A DNA stretch of 64,000 nt from Diphasiastrum complanatum (lineage: Eukaryota > Streptophyta > Lycopodiopsida > Lycopodiales > Lycopodiaceae): positions 2,210,887 through 2,274,886 of the forward strand of contig CM055093.1 of NCBI GenBank assembly GCA_029204225.1, written 5' to 3'. The notes under the pieces are model-generated. The model ran no database searches. It was not told the origin of the DNA and saw nothing but the letters and a program-made list of their open reading frames with translations. Positions 22,882 to 33,558 of the stretch are shown one piece after another (position 1 is the first letter of the stretch; every line of letters begins with the position of its first letter). A program made the translations under genes and the position numbers.

Positions 22882-24979
22882 ATGGCTGCTACAGGGCCCT
22901 CGTTTGATAGGATTTCTGAAAGTGTTTTTGAGGCTTGTGATGTTGTTGTGGAAGATGAAGATGCCCTAGAAGGTGTTGAAGATATTGAGATAGATACTAA
23001 TCCTACACGTATGTTTCTTGATGTAAATGTTAGTGATTTGGAGTTAGTAGATTCTGGTGGAAGAAATCGTAGTCATGGTCTAGAACTGTGGCTTCGAAAA
23101 CGATTTTCTGCTTGGAGGATTGCTACTGGAAAAGATGACAACATACCTCCTAAACACCTTCCATTGGATGTTCTTGTAGAATATATGGTTCCATTTATAT
23201 TGTCATTGAAGAAATTGAATGGCAATTACTATCCTAGTGCTAGGTACTGGATGTTTCGGTGTTGTTTTTTTCTTGCTTTTTGGTATCAGTTTACTGTTTT
23301 TTGATATTTTTGTTGTTTATTTGCAGTTTAGCTCACATGTTTCGTGCTTGTGGGCGAATTATTTGACGAGAACAGGTTTCTAGAATATGTAAAACTCATG
23401 TTGATGAGATGCCTATTCTTGTTCAGAATCATCCATTTTTTGAGAGAGCCCGCACTGCTTTGGTGCTTCATATGGATAAGTCTATTTAATCTGGAGCTAA
23501 TAAGAAACGAAAGAAGAGTGCGCCCATGATGTGGAAGGATGAGGAAGAGTGTTTAAAAGATCCTGAACATTCTATACATCATGAAACGCTGGTGTTATTA
23601 ATGTTTGAGTCATTTTATGGTTCGCGGACACACAGAATTGTACAATTTACTAGATATTGATTTTCAAGAAGGATGTGATGTTCATGGTTCTTTTGTTGTG
23701 TAAGTTTTTATTGTTGTAGAAATGTTAGACTTTTTTTTAATTAGTTGTATTGTTTTTTAATTGCTCAGCAAGTCCAGCTTGTTTTTTAGGATTACATTGC
23801 TTTATATTTTGGTAGTATAAACTTTGAATTGATTTTTTAAATGTTAATTTAGGTATTTTGAGAGGGATTCTAAAAACTACAGCGCTTCTATGACACGATA
23901 TCAAGAAGAACATTTCAGATGTCATGTTAAGTGTTATGAAGAGGACGTTTTAGTAACATATAGGTAGCTACTTTGTCACCTTCCAGCAAAACATAATCCT
24001 AGTGTTGGTCGTCATATTTTTTTGCAAGCTATACGAGGAAATCCTCGAACCAATGCATGGTACAATAATAATAATGTGGGAGTGAAGGTTTTAAGCTGTT
24101 GGATAAAGAGTATGATGTCCGTACTTGGAGATGGGGGAGGATTCACGAATAAAAGTCCTCGTTATGCAAGTATTCAAAGGTTAACAATTTAATACTTATG
24201 TTGTTGTTGTGTTTTTGTAATTGTGTTGTTGTTGTTTGCACTATCTTATTTCTGCTTTTTTTTGTGTTTGTTTTAGGCTGATTCAAGCAGGCATACCTAC
24301 TGCAGTTGGAATGGCTATTACAGGTCATCGTAATGAGAACTCTTATTGAAGATATGATCAGTCCATAGAAATTCTAAAAATGGCTACAATGAATATTATT
24401 GCTGAACCTTTTAAAAGTGGCAAAAGACGCAAATACGAGAATGTGCTTAGTGAGCTTGAAATTGTTGATGTTTAGCATGAGCTTAGAGGGAGCGTTCCTA
24501 GAATTTGTGGCAACTCACCTTTAGGGAATTCTGATTCTGACCAAGTTCCATTAGATTGCATTATGAGTAAACTGAAAGTTACTGAAGTTGTTGATTTAGG
24601 AGTTAAGCAGAATGATAATGTTTTGAAGTTGCAGGTGGATAGTATTACAAATCAGAAACAACATTGTAGTTCTGGAAGACAGTTTGTTGATTGTAATCAG
24701 GCAATGGGTGTGGAACAAACTAGTTCAGCCAAAAATGTGGATGGTGCTTCTGTTTCTGAAGAGGCATTGGATCCGAATGATCTTGTGAATCTTGATGTTG
24801 ATGAACTTATTCGAGAATGGCCAAAAGGACGAAAAGCTCTTGGCTACTATCACATTGATTTTTCTGTGACAAAGAATGTTGGTCAACAATTTGGATACTT
24901 TGATAATTGTACTGTTAATATTAGTGTTGGTCTAGAATTTTTGAAGATGTTTTTCGAGAAGCAGCAAAAAACTGATTAG
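22882..24979 (+). pseudogene. DUF3504/Crypton-like tyrosine recombinase gene, four exons, decayed
   Basis: Exons inferred from splice signals and frame: 22882-23243, 23327-23699, 23853-24179, 24277-24979, joined by GT-AG introns of 83, 153 and 97 bp that keep phase. Product about 588 residues. Order: acidic N-terminus; an SAM-like core-binding segment (LWLRKRFSAWRIATG, then LDVLVEYMVPFILSLKK and NGNYYPSA); a tyrosine-recombinase domain with an Arg-box-like SR.H.ELYNLL region near 23619-23650, VVYFERDSKN, WYNNNN, TNKSPRYASIQRLIQAGIP, TGHRNENSY and RYD. These match the R...H-x-x-R...Y plan of the KIAA1958/ZMYM-type DUF3504 family. The exon 4 tail of about 180 residues is of unknown function. 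Broken by TGA 23364, TAA 23487, TAG 23965, TGA 24347, TAG 24473 and a frameshift near 23625. The catalytic His of HSLR-type boxes is Lys here. Fold assignment is mine by motif, not by search. Confidence 0.65.
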
Positions 24980-25132
24980 AGTAATAGGGAAAAACTTGTA
25001 TGCAGGGCTTCTTCTGTAATTTCATCTACCTTAGATCAGACTCTTAGTTAACGAGGCTTTTATAAAGTTGAAATCCTATGATCAATTTTCAGAATGAAGA
25101 TTTTCATGATGTTCACAGGCAATGCTACTTCT

Positions 25133-25871
25133 TGTAAAGAATTTGGGCCTCAGGGCCACGCACACACACGTACGCACGCGAGCCGCGTACTGGGATCCCA
25201 ACCCCAATCGCCTAGCCACTCGCCATTCGTCTAACCCCCAAAAGGGCTGGTACCAGGGAATAGAGGATATAGAGAAGCCCCAACTTATATACCGGATAGT
25301 TTAATGCAAGCAGTTACTTATGGGATATTGAGAATTCTCGAGGCCTTCTCTGGGAGCTCAAGCCCACGGCACTTTCCTGTGCGTGGCTTGCAACTAAACA
25401 TTCCGCAACACCCCCACTCAAGCAAGCATAGGCAAAGGAACCCCCCACTGGCTCTGATACCATGTAAAGAATTTGGGCCTCAGGACCACGCACACCGCGT
25501 ATTGGGATCCCAACCCCACTCGCCTAGCCACTCGCCATCCATCTAACCCCCAAAAGGGCTGGTACCAGGGGATAGAGGATATAGAGAAGCCCCAACTTAT
25601 ATACCGGAGAGTTCAATGCAAGCAGTTACTTATGGGATATTGAGAATTCCCAAGGCCTTCTCTGGGCACTCAAGCCCACGACACTTTCTTGTGCGTGGCT
25701 TGCACACACACGTACCCACGCGAGCCACGTACTGGGATCCCAACTTATATATGGGAGAGTTTCAAGGCAAGCAGTTACTTATGGGATATTGAGAATTCTC
25801 AAGGTCTTCTCTGGGCGCTCACACCCACGGCACTTTCCTGTGCGTGGCTTGCAACTAAACATTCCGCAACA
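25133..25871 (-). mobile_element. TRIM (terminal-repeat retrotransposon in miniature), complete with TSD
   Basis: Two direct LTRs, 25133-25410 and 25463-25871, each TGTAAAGAATTTGGGCCTC... to ...CATTCCGCAACA as read on the plus strand. Read on the minus strand they begin TGTTGCGG and end CTTTACA. Between them are only 52 bp. These hold a perfect tRNA-iMet primer site on the minus strand (TGGTATCAGAGCC, 25450-25462, abutting the right LTR) and, at the other end, the purine tract GAGTGGGGG abutting the left LTR. The right LTR is longer because its second half carries a partial tandem copy of its first. Five-base target duplications CTTCT flank it (25128-25132 and 25872-25876). No coding capacity, so it depends on an autonomous copia element for mobilisation. 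Confidence 0.92.
25450..25462 (-). other. Primer-binding site of the TRIM
   Basis: Minus strand TGGTATCAGAGCC, complementary to the initiator tRNA-Met 3' end, directly adjoining the LTR terminus at 25463. Same primer as copia element A. Confidence 0.92.
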
Positions 25872-25879
25872 CTTCTTTA

Positions 25880-27400
25880 TCGTATCAACATCGTAATTAT
25901 AGCCATGAAATCAGACTCTTCTATAATCCTTTGGCATTCCAATTGATCTCCACTGGCTTGGGACAATATCATAAGTGTGACTTTGTTTTTTGATTGATGT
26001 TTGAAGTGACTATATTATCCAATTAGATTATCTTCATTTGTCGCAAGGTTATTGATTGACAGTGAGTATGTTGCTCTGAAATTAGGGTGCGTAGGCTTTG
26101 GATGTGAGGAAAGCCTAAGGAGTTTTCTTTTGATATAATTTACAGGTGAACAACATTGTAATTCTATAGGATTGTAGATCTATGTCTTAGCTTGAATTTG
26201 AGCCAATTTTCAGCCAATTTGATTGAAAATTGAGAGAGATATGACAATTCTTGTGAAGGAGGTCTAAAACTAATTTTTGGTGGAAATTTGGGAGAGAATC
26301 ACTTCAACTTCTTTTCTGAAGTTTTGGTTCTTTGTAAATCTTTTTGAATTTCTTCATTCTGATGTTCTCGCAGGTTTATCAAAAAAAAAAATCTGACCTA
26401 ACCTTATCCTGGCACAGCCCTAACCTTACGTTCGCAAATTAGGTTAAGAGAAAAAAAGAGCAAAAACACAAGAGAGATACCCTGGCCAATTTTAATAACC
26501 CTAATTCTTGACCTATATAAAACAAAACAAAAAAATCTTTTTAAACCTAAACCTAACACTTCCCTCCCTACTCTTTTCTTCGGCCGCTCGCGCCCTCTAT
26601 AGCATTCGCCTCCCTATCTCACCTGGCCCCTCCCCGACCTGCGCTCACGACACCCCTCTATGGCATTTGTTTCACAGTCTTCCTCCTCTCTGCACGCAGC
26701 CAGCGCCTCTCCTGCTGCCGATTTCAGAATATTCTTAAGAAATTGAAAAGATTCATTGCATACAGAAAAAAAAAATAAGACTTTCCCTATATTTTATAAG
26801 ATCCTTTAATTCTTTCATGAGCACATGAGCCCTCTGCCTAAGTAACCAGAGGATATTCAATTACCAACAATTTCATAAACTTTTAAGATCTAATTTTTTC
26901 CAACGGTTCAATGCTCCAAGGAAACGAAATTTTTTTGTAGAGGCCCATTTCTAAGTTCTTCAAGTTTTCATGTTAAACCCTCATATCTTTTTAGTTTGAC
27001 ATCGAAATTCAGTGCTACAAAAACAAAAATTGCTCAGTTCATTGTGCTGAGTACAGTGATCATCATTTTTGTCATTATTACTAATATTTTTTTGAGGACC
27101 CTTTGTCCTAAGTTGTTTACACTTTATGCTTTATTCATTCAATTGACCATATCTCATCCGTTTAAGTTCGGTTTTCAGTGCCGTAGAAAGCAAACTTCAT
27201 TAGCTCAACAAGATTGTCAGTGTAGAAGTCTTATTTGGATCAAAATTTGACCTTTCAAAAGGCCTTTTGACTTGCTCTAATCGAAAAAAAAACTCATACC
27301 TATTGTCACCGCTTAACTGCACCTTGTTAAAACTGGTTTCCGTACCATTTCCAAATTCTTCCCAAGATTGCAATCCACAGTTACAAGATTTAGTTATTCC
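25880..27400. other. No supported gene; possible leader of the following unknown element
   Basis: AT-rich DNA with a TATATAAAAC stretch near 26512 and a C/T-rich segment at 26560-26720, then further AT-rich sequence to 27400. It might be the LTR or leader of the element carrying the acidic ORF at 27426, but I find no terminal repeats. Confidence 0.35.
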
Positions 27401-27425
27401 ACATCGATTCTAATGGATTGGCATT

Positions 27426-28210
27426 ATGAACAAGAGGATGACGATCAGTCATACTGTCATGACGATTGTGACAATGATGTGGATGAATATTGGGATTAAG
27501 ATGATGATTACATCGAAGATTATGACCAAGGTGACAACATCACTGATAACAATCAGTATCAAGACCAGAACGATGATTTGGCTAATGATGATCAGTATCA
27601 GGACTACAACGACACTTCTGAACTTGACCATAACTTTGAAGATTTCAACAACGATCAGCAGAGCGAGGAACAACGCGAAGCAGTCATTGAAGATGGCTCT
27701 ACAGATGAAGTAGTTGAACCCTCCAATGATCAAAATGAACTGGACTTCAATGATGGTGATTATCAAGGTCAAGATCAATTCCAATTGACTACTGAGGATC
27801 AGTTTGAAGCGATAAGTGTGGATGAGCAACAACATTGTGGAGTAGAAGACCAGTATGAGCCCATGGATCAATTCTATGATCTTGAAGAACTCAAAAGACG
27901 ACGTCACCATGTTGCATAACAACATTTCGATCATAATGAGGATGATAATGTTGATTATGAAATCTATGAAGATGCCTATGAAAGTGAAAAAATTGACAAC
28001 AATGAAGGGAGCTCTCTCTATGCCACTACATGCGTGACTAGTCCTTCTTTGACGGGAACATCATTTGCCGATGCAAATGATTCTAAGGAAGGAAGGAATA
28101 TTATTGTGGCAAGTGGAGCGACAATTTCCAGTCCCTATGTCACTGTGGCAAGGGGAGCGACAATTTTCAGTCCCTACGTCAATTTTGTGGGAAGTCTAAC
28201 GCCATCAACT
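27426..28210 (+). pseudogene. Unknown acidic ORF, part 1 (interrupted by copia A)
   Basis: The frame reads MNKR-independent acidic sequence (YEQEDDDQSYCHDDCDND...), with TAA near 27497 and at 27917, then EDDNVDYEIYEDAYESEK, and a 13-residue in-frame duplication (VASGATISSPYVT, VARGATIFSPYVN; DNA copies at 28105 and 28144, period 39 bp). Composition is dominated by Asp, Asn, Gln and Glu. I do not recognise a family. The frame continues after the copia insertion at 34599 (see part 2). Probably the gag-like ORF of another retroelement, but that is inference from its repeat-rich surroundings and decay. Confidence 0.5.
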
Positions 28211-29247
28211 TGAAGAAACAAAGTGTTTTTGAATACAAAGCCTTGATAGCTTACGGCCCCTCACCTGCCGAACATGTTCGCGAACTCGAACATTTAAAGA
28301 CACGAAACACGAAGAGTTTCGTGAACACAAAAGTCAACGAAGACGAAGACCAACGGTTCATGAACACGAACGGTTCATGAACACGAAGGATCCACGAAAG
28401 AGATTCCCTTGCGGTCCTATACGAGAGAAAGGCGGACGAGGTAAACGAATCAACAGTGAAAACGAAACCCATTCTGTCCTCACGCTCCAAGGAGTACCAC
28501 CAGAGATCACGCAAGTACCAGAAGTACAGAGATTTGACCTGATGGCATGACGTCAGCAGATACGTCCTAGGTCATGGCTAAACTGCCACTCTTGTAATTC
28601 TCTGGTTAGTTGTAGATGGTTAATCACTCTAATCTTAGATTTGCATAGAGAGAATGTACTTACTGAATAATACTTGACATATATCAATAGGATACACAGT
28701 GTGTAACCAAGTAAGAAAGAACAAGAAGAAGTCTGATGCTAGTAAGCAATCAAGACGAACATAGACAGAAGCTCCGCCTGCGTGCAAGAAGATAATTCTG
28801 TGTAGGATCAGAAGATCCAATTGTCCGCTAGTGAAGCGAGACTACTACTCGTGAGAGAACCGTGTTTCTCTCACGCCAACACACTGCATGGATTCGCATG
28901 CAGTGCCCTGAAGAAATCAGAGAAAATCAGTATAGATTATTTTTTTGGTTGTGTCTGATCTTGGATGTCGAATGCTTATGTTGTTTATTTTAATATGTCT
29001 GAGTTTTCTTGTTCCTTTTGAATTCCGCACCTTGGTTGAAATGAAGTCGAATGCTATATTAATTTTATGAACATAGATCAGTAGTACATGACTACCCTCT
29101 GGAGGATTGTAGGAGTGTTTCAGCTGGCAGTGCCCAGCGAACGCATCTGAACTCCATCCGAATCTCGAAAGAGAGTCGCGAATGTTTCGTGAATTTTCTT
29201 CTCACGATTCTCATCATTCATATCGGAGCACCGCTCGACTCACAACA
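28211..29247 (+). repeat. 5' LTR of copia element A
   Basis: 1,037 bp, TG...CA ends. Contains tandem units GGTTCATGAACACGAAC near 28364-28388 where the 3' LTR has GGTTTGCAAACACGAAC and GGTTCGCGAACACGAAG, consistent with an ancestral TTCGCGAA decayed by C-to-T changes on both strands. The 3' half is AT-rich with TTTTATGAAC and CCGAATCTCGAAAGAGAGTC before the terminus. Confidence 0.95.
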
Positions 29248-29248
29248 A

Positions 29249-29260
29249 TGGTATCAGAGC
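29249..29260 (+). other. Primer-binding site of copia element A
   Basis: TGGTATCAGAGC, complementary to initiator tRNA-Met, one base after the 5' LTR end. Confidence 0.95.
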
Positions 29261-29361
29261 CACCCTGTCATATTTTGACATAGCCGAGAAGCTAGCAGAT
29301 CCAGGAGGCCAAGCATTTAGACAATCAACCAAACGACAAGAAAAACAGACTTTAAGAAGCA

Positions 29362-32300
29362 ATGGCTTCAATCAGCAACATGCAGAACAAGATCTGCACT
29401 ATACTTAATTCTTCAAGATCTAACTTTCTAGCCTGGAAATTTAAGACATCTTTGATACTCAAGGGCAAAGGACTCTTCCCTGGGTGGATGGCACAGAAGA
29501 AATGCCTATGACAACAGGCAAGGAGCTACGCAAATGGAGGGAGAAAAACGACAAGGCAGTAGCCTTACTATCATCTTCCATCAAAGATAGCCTTACATTT
29601 GACCTGGCTACACTCTCCAAAGCTAAGGAGATGTGGGATACACTGCTCACAAGATTTCAGACGAAATAAAGAAGTCAGATTATGATGCTGGAAGACCGGT
29701 TGACGAATCTGAAGTGGGATGGAAAAGACTTCACCTCTTTCGTGAGAAAGATGAAGGATCTATTTCTATCACTACACAACTCAAGAGCAGAGAATGCAGT
29801 ATCAGTTGAGAGGCAGCTCACATATCTGTTCAGAGCCTTAACCAGATCTTTCCAGATGACACGAACCCTACTCACGAAAGATCCTACCATGAACCTCGAA
29901 AAGGTGATTGTCGATATTCGAGAGGAAGTCGAGGCCAGAGAGCATCTTGATCACAAAGACGGTTCTGACCAGGCACTCTACGGCAACAAAGAGAAATCAA
30001 AGAAACAGTTCAAGCCTAAGAGGGAGTCGAATCAGAGGCAGGATCGTGACCAGCAAGCAAAGGGGACCAGCAAAAGCCACTGGAAGACCAAAGGGAGGTC
30101 GAAAAAACAAGATGCCGACAAGAAGATCTGCACGAGATGCAGAAGAGACGGGCATACAATAGATACCTGCTGGCTCAATCCCAAGATTGAGTGTATCCAT
30201 TGTCATAAGAAGGGTCATGCAGGCATGGATTGCTGCCAGAACCCAAGAAACAGATCGACACAGAACAGACATGAGAACGATAATAGTTCTTCCTATGTCG
30301 AGGAGCTTGAGAGCTCGAAGATGGGCGAAGAAAGAACTAACAAAAAATGTTCGACCGCCTACATTTGTGAAGATGTGTGTGCAGCATCAACGTCTGACAC
30401 GCACGAAGTGATCCTGGATTCGGGAGCCACCTCGCACTTCGTGACATCAAGACGAATCATGTCTGATTTCATAAGTGCAGATCCCTTAAGATTCATAGTT
30501 CTTGGAGATAGATCCAGACATCGAGTGAACGGTATTGGTTCACTCTGGCTCAATGCCAACGACAGAGATAGACGACCCGAAGACGTTCTATTCATGCCAA
30601 CTCTGCAGCAAGACTTGCTCTTTGTAGCAAGAATAGCAGATGCAGAGATGCATGTGACATTTTCTAACGAAGCATGCAACGTGATTGATGCCAGCACCAG
30701 CACTCTCATTGCTCAAGGCAGAAGGAAAGGCAACCTATATCATCTGAAGGTACGCCTACTTGCAGATCATGTGCATCAAGCTCATGACGACTCGCCAGAC
30801 ACTCTGTGGCACAGAAGACTCTGCCACATAAACTCAATGGCACTCTACCAAGCAAGTCATCATAGAGCAATAATAGGGGTCAGCATCTTGAATGCAACCA
30901 ATTCGGCCACCTGTGATGCATGTTTGAAAGGCAAGATGTCACACACACCATCCGTCAAAGACTCCTACAGAACGACAAAGATTCTGGAGCTGGTGCACTC
31001 TAACATCTGCGGTCCATTCAATGTAATCTCAGTAGGAGGTTCAAAATACTATATAACCTTCATTGATGATTATAGCAAGTTTGTCAGAGTGTATTTTATT
31101 CAGAATAAATCTGAAGCACTCGATAAATTCACAAAATATGTGAATTGGACTAAGAGATGCACATGCAGCAAGGTGAAGCAAATTAGAACAGATCGAGGTG
31201 GCGAATATATCTCAAATCGCTTCATTGACTTCTGCAATGATCATGGCATCATTCACAGAAGAATTGCAGCCTACACACCGCAGCACAATGGTGTTGCTGA
31301 ACGAAAGAACAAGACTCTAATGGAAGCAGCCATGCATGATGGCCTATTCGAAAGCTCCAAGGGCACTTTGGGCTGAAGCAGTAGCTACAGCCGCATACAT
31401 CCAGAACAGGACAGGTAAATCTGGTGTTCCTCACACGACACCACATGAGCTATGGTGGGGTAGAAAGCCCAACCTGTCTCACGTTAGAATATTTGGCTGT
31501 GCAGCATATGCACTTATTCCTGATAAGCTTCGCAAGAAGCTTGATGAGAAAGCCGAGCAAGGAATTCTGGTAGGTTATGACAATAATTCGTCATACTACA
31601 GAATCTACATGCCAGACACGAACACTGTGAAACAGTGAGGGATGTCAAATTCGACGAGAGCAGGACAATGGCCAACGAAGACCATGTTAGCTATGAAGTT
31701 CTGGAAAGACAGTACTATGACCTACCGCCAACGTCAGAGGTAGCAGAGGACGAACACGAAAACAAAGATTTTCGATTCGTCTCCCATTCGAACGACGAAT
31801 CAGACGAAGAAAGATTCAAGAGGCAACCTATCGCCGCAGTTCTTGTAAACCAAGATGGTTCCGGACCGAGTAGAGCAGACAAGGACAAAGGCATAGCTGT
31901 TTCGGGAGGATCTCCCAGAAGGTCGACAAGACCACAAAGAGCGCCAACAAGATTTGTGCCAGGCAGCTTAGCTTTCACATCAGAATAATTCTACGGGTTC
32001 AGTGGCAAACCACAGACATTCAAGGAGGTGATTAAAGGTCCTGAAAAGGACAAATGGATCCAAGCCATGAACGAAGAGATGGAGTCTATGAGGAAGAACC
32101 AGGTATGGACGTTGGAGCCATTACCTCATAAGCGCAAGACTGTCAAATGCAAATGGGATTTCAAACTCAAATATGTACCAAACGGGAGTGTGACAAAATA
32201 CAAGGCAAGACTGGTAGCGAAGGGTTTCTCTCAGAGATATGGTATTGACTATTCTGAAACCTTCTTCCCTGTCGTCAAACATTCGTCCCTACGTCTATTG

Positions 32301-33558
32301 TTTGCATATGCAGCAGCTTATGACCTCAGGATCCACATTGTGGACGAGAAGACAGTCTTCTTGCATGGCAAATTAAACGAAGAGGTCTACATGGATCAAC
32401 CCCCGGGATTTGTCTCGAATTCACTTCCTGACTATGTATGCATAATGCATAGAAGCATCTACGGTCTGAAGCAATCAGCCCGACAATGGTACAAGAAGAA
32501 GGATCAGCCCCTGAAATCATTGGGATTCAAGCCTCTGTTGGCTGACTCCAATGTGTATGTCAGAGTTACAAATGGGCAGATCATCATAGTGGTTGTATAT
32601 GTGGACGACACTCTGATACTTTGCAGGAGTGAGTAGCTAATTGTTGAAGTAAAGAAAGACATCTCGAAGCATTTCGTGATAGTGGATATGGGAGAAGCCA
32701 GGTGTTACCTAGGCTTACAAATTGAAAGGGACTATGAGGGAGGCAAGTCATATCTTCACCAGTCCAGATACACCCAGAAGATCCTAGAGGGCTTTGGGAT
32801 GCTGAACTGCAAAGGAGAGGACACTCCAATGCTCACAGGAACGGTGCTAACAAATGATGACTGTCCAAAGACTGAGGAAAAAAGAGAACAGATGCAGCTC
32901 CCTCCCTACAGAAGGCTGATAAGTTCACTGATGTACCTTGCAGACAACACACGTCTTGATATGCTTATGCAGTTTTTAGGATGAGCCAATTTTGCACGAA
33001 TCCAGGCTCAACACATTGGAAGATTGTGAAATGAATTCTGCAATATCTTCAATTAACGAGAGATTATGGCTTGTGTTATTGTCATGGTGCAGGTCTCAGG
33101 ATACTTTCCTACAACGATGCTAGTTGGGCATCTCTCAAGGACGACTGCAAAAGTATCTCAGGAGGATGCACTATTGCATCAGGAGCAGCAGTTCTCTGGG
33201 TCAGCAAGAAGCAGACCGTTGTAGCCCAGTCATCTTGTGAAGCAGAATACATAGCAGCAGCAAAGATGGCCAACAAAATAATTTGGCTAAGACAGTTCCT
33301 GGACGAATTGGGTGAAACAAGGAATGAGTGACTGGTCTTGCAGATGGACAACACCTCTACAATACACCTCACGAAGGATCTCGTGTTCCATTCTAGGACG
33401 AAGCACATTGCAGTCAAGTATCACTTTATCAGGGATCTGATTGAGAAAAAGATGATGCAGACCACCTTCATCAGAACGAAAGGCTCTGGACAAAGGACTC
33501 TTTGAGAGGCAAAGGAGCAGTCTCGGGATCATAAAGCTACCATGCTTTGAGAGGGAGC
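29362..33558 (+). pseudogene. Copia element A gag-pol polyprotein, broken
   Basis: Start ATG 29362 (MASISNMQNKIC). Gag shifts frame near 29482 and has TAA at 29667. The longest open part, 29682-31376 (564 codons), holds two CCHC zinc knuckles (CTRCRRDGHTIDTC at residues 150-163; CIHCHKKGHAGMDC at 171-184), protease DSGATSHF (246-253), the integrase HHCC domain (H377, H382, C411, C414), and the core with TDRGGEY (D504) and AERKN (E540). The first catalytic Asp of HSDICGPF is Asn441. Further frameshifts occur near 31336 and 31625, and TAA at 31986. RT 32028-32984 has FVSNS, YGLKQSARQW and YVDD near 32599, TAG at 32634, and a frameshift near 32960. RNase H has NDASWAS, SCEAEY and MDNTSTI. C-terminal LPCFEREL reaches the LTR. 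Cannot make a functional polyprotein. Confidence 0.95.

Noticed and set aside
27449-27934. 161-residue hydrophobic minus-strand ORF
   Set aside because: Antisense of the Asp-rich ORF; GAT/GAC codons read backwards give Ile/Val/Leu, so apparent membrane protein features are an artefact.
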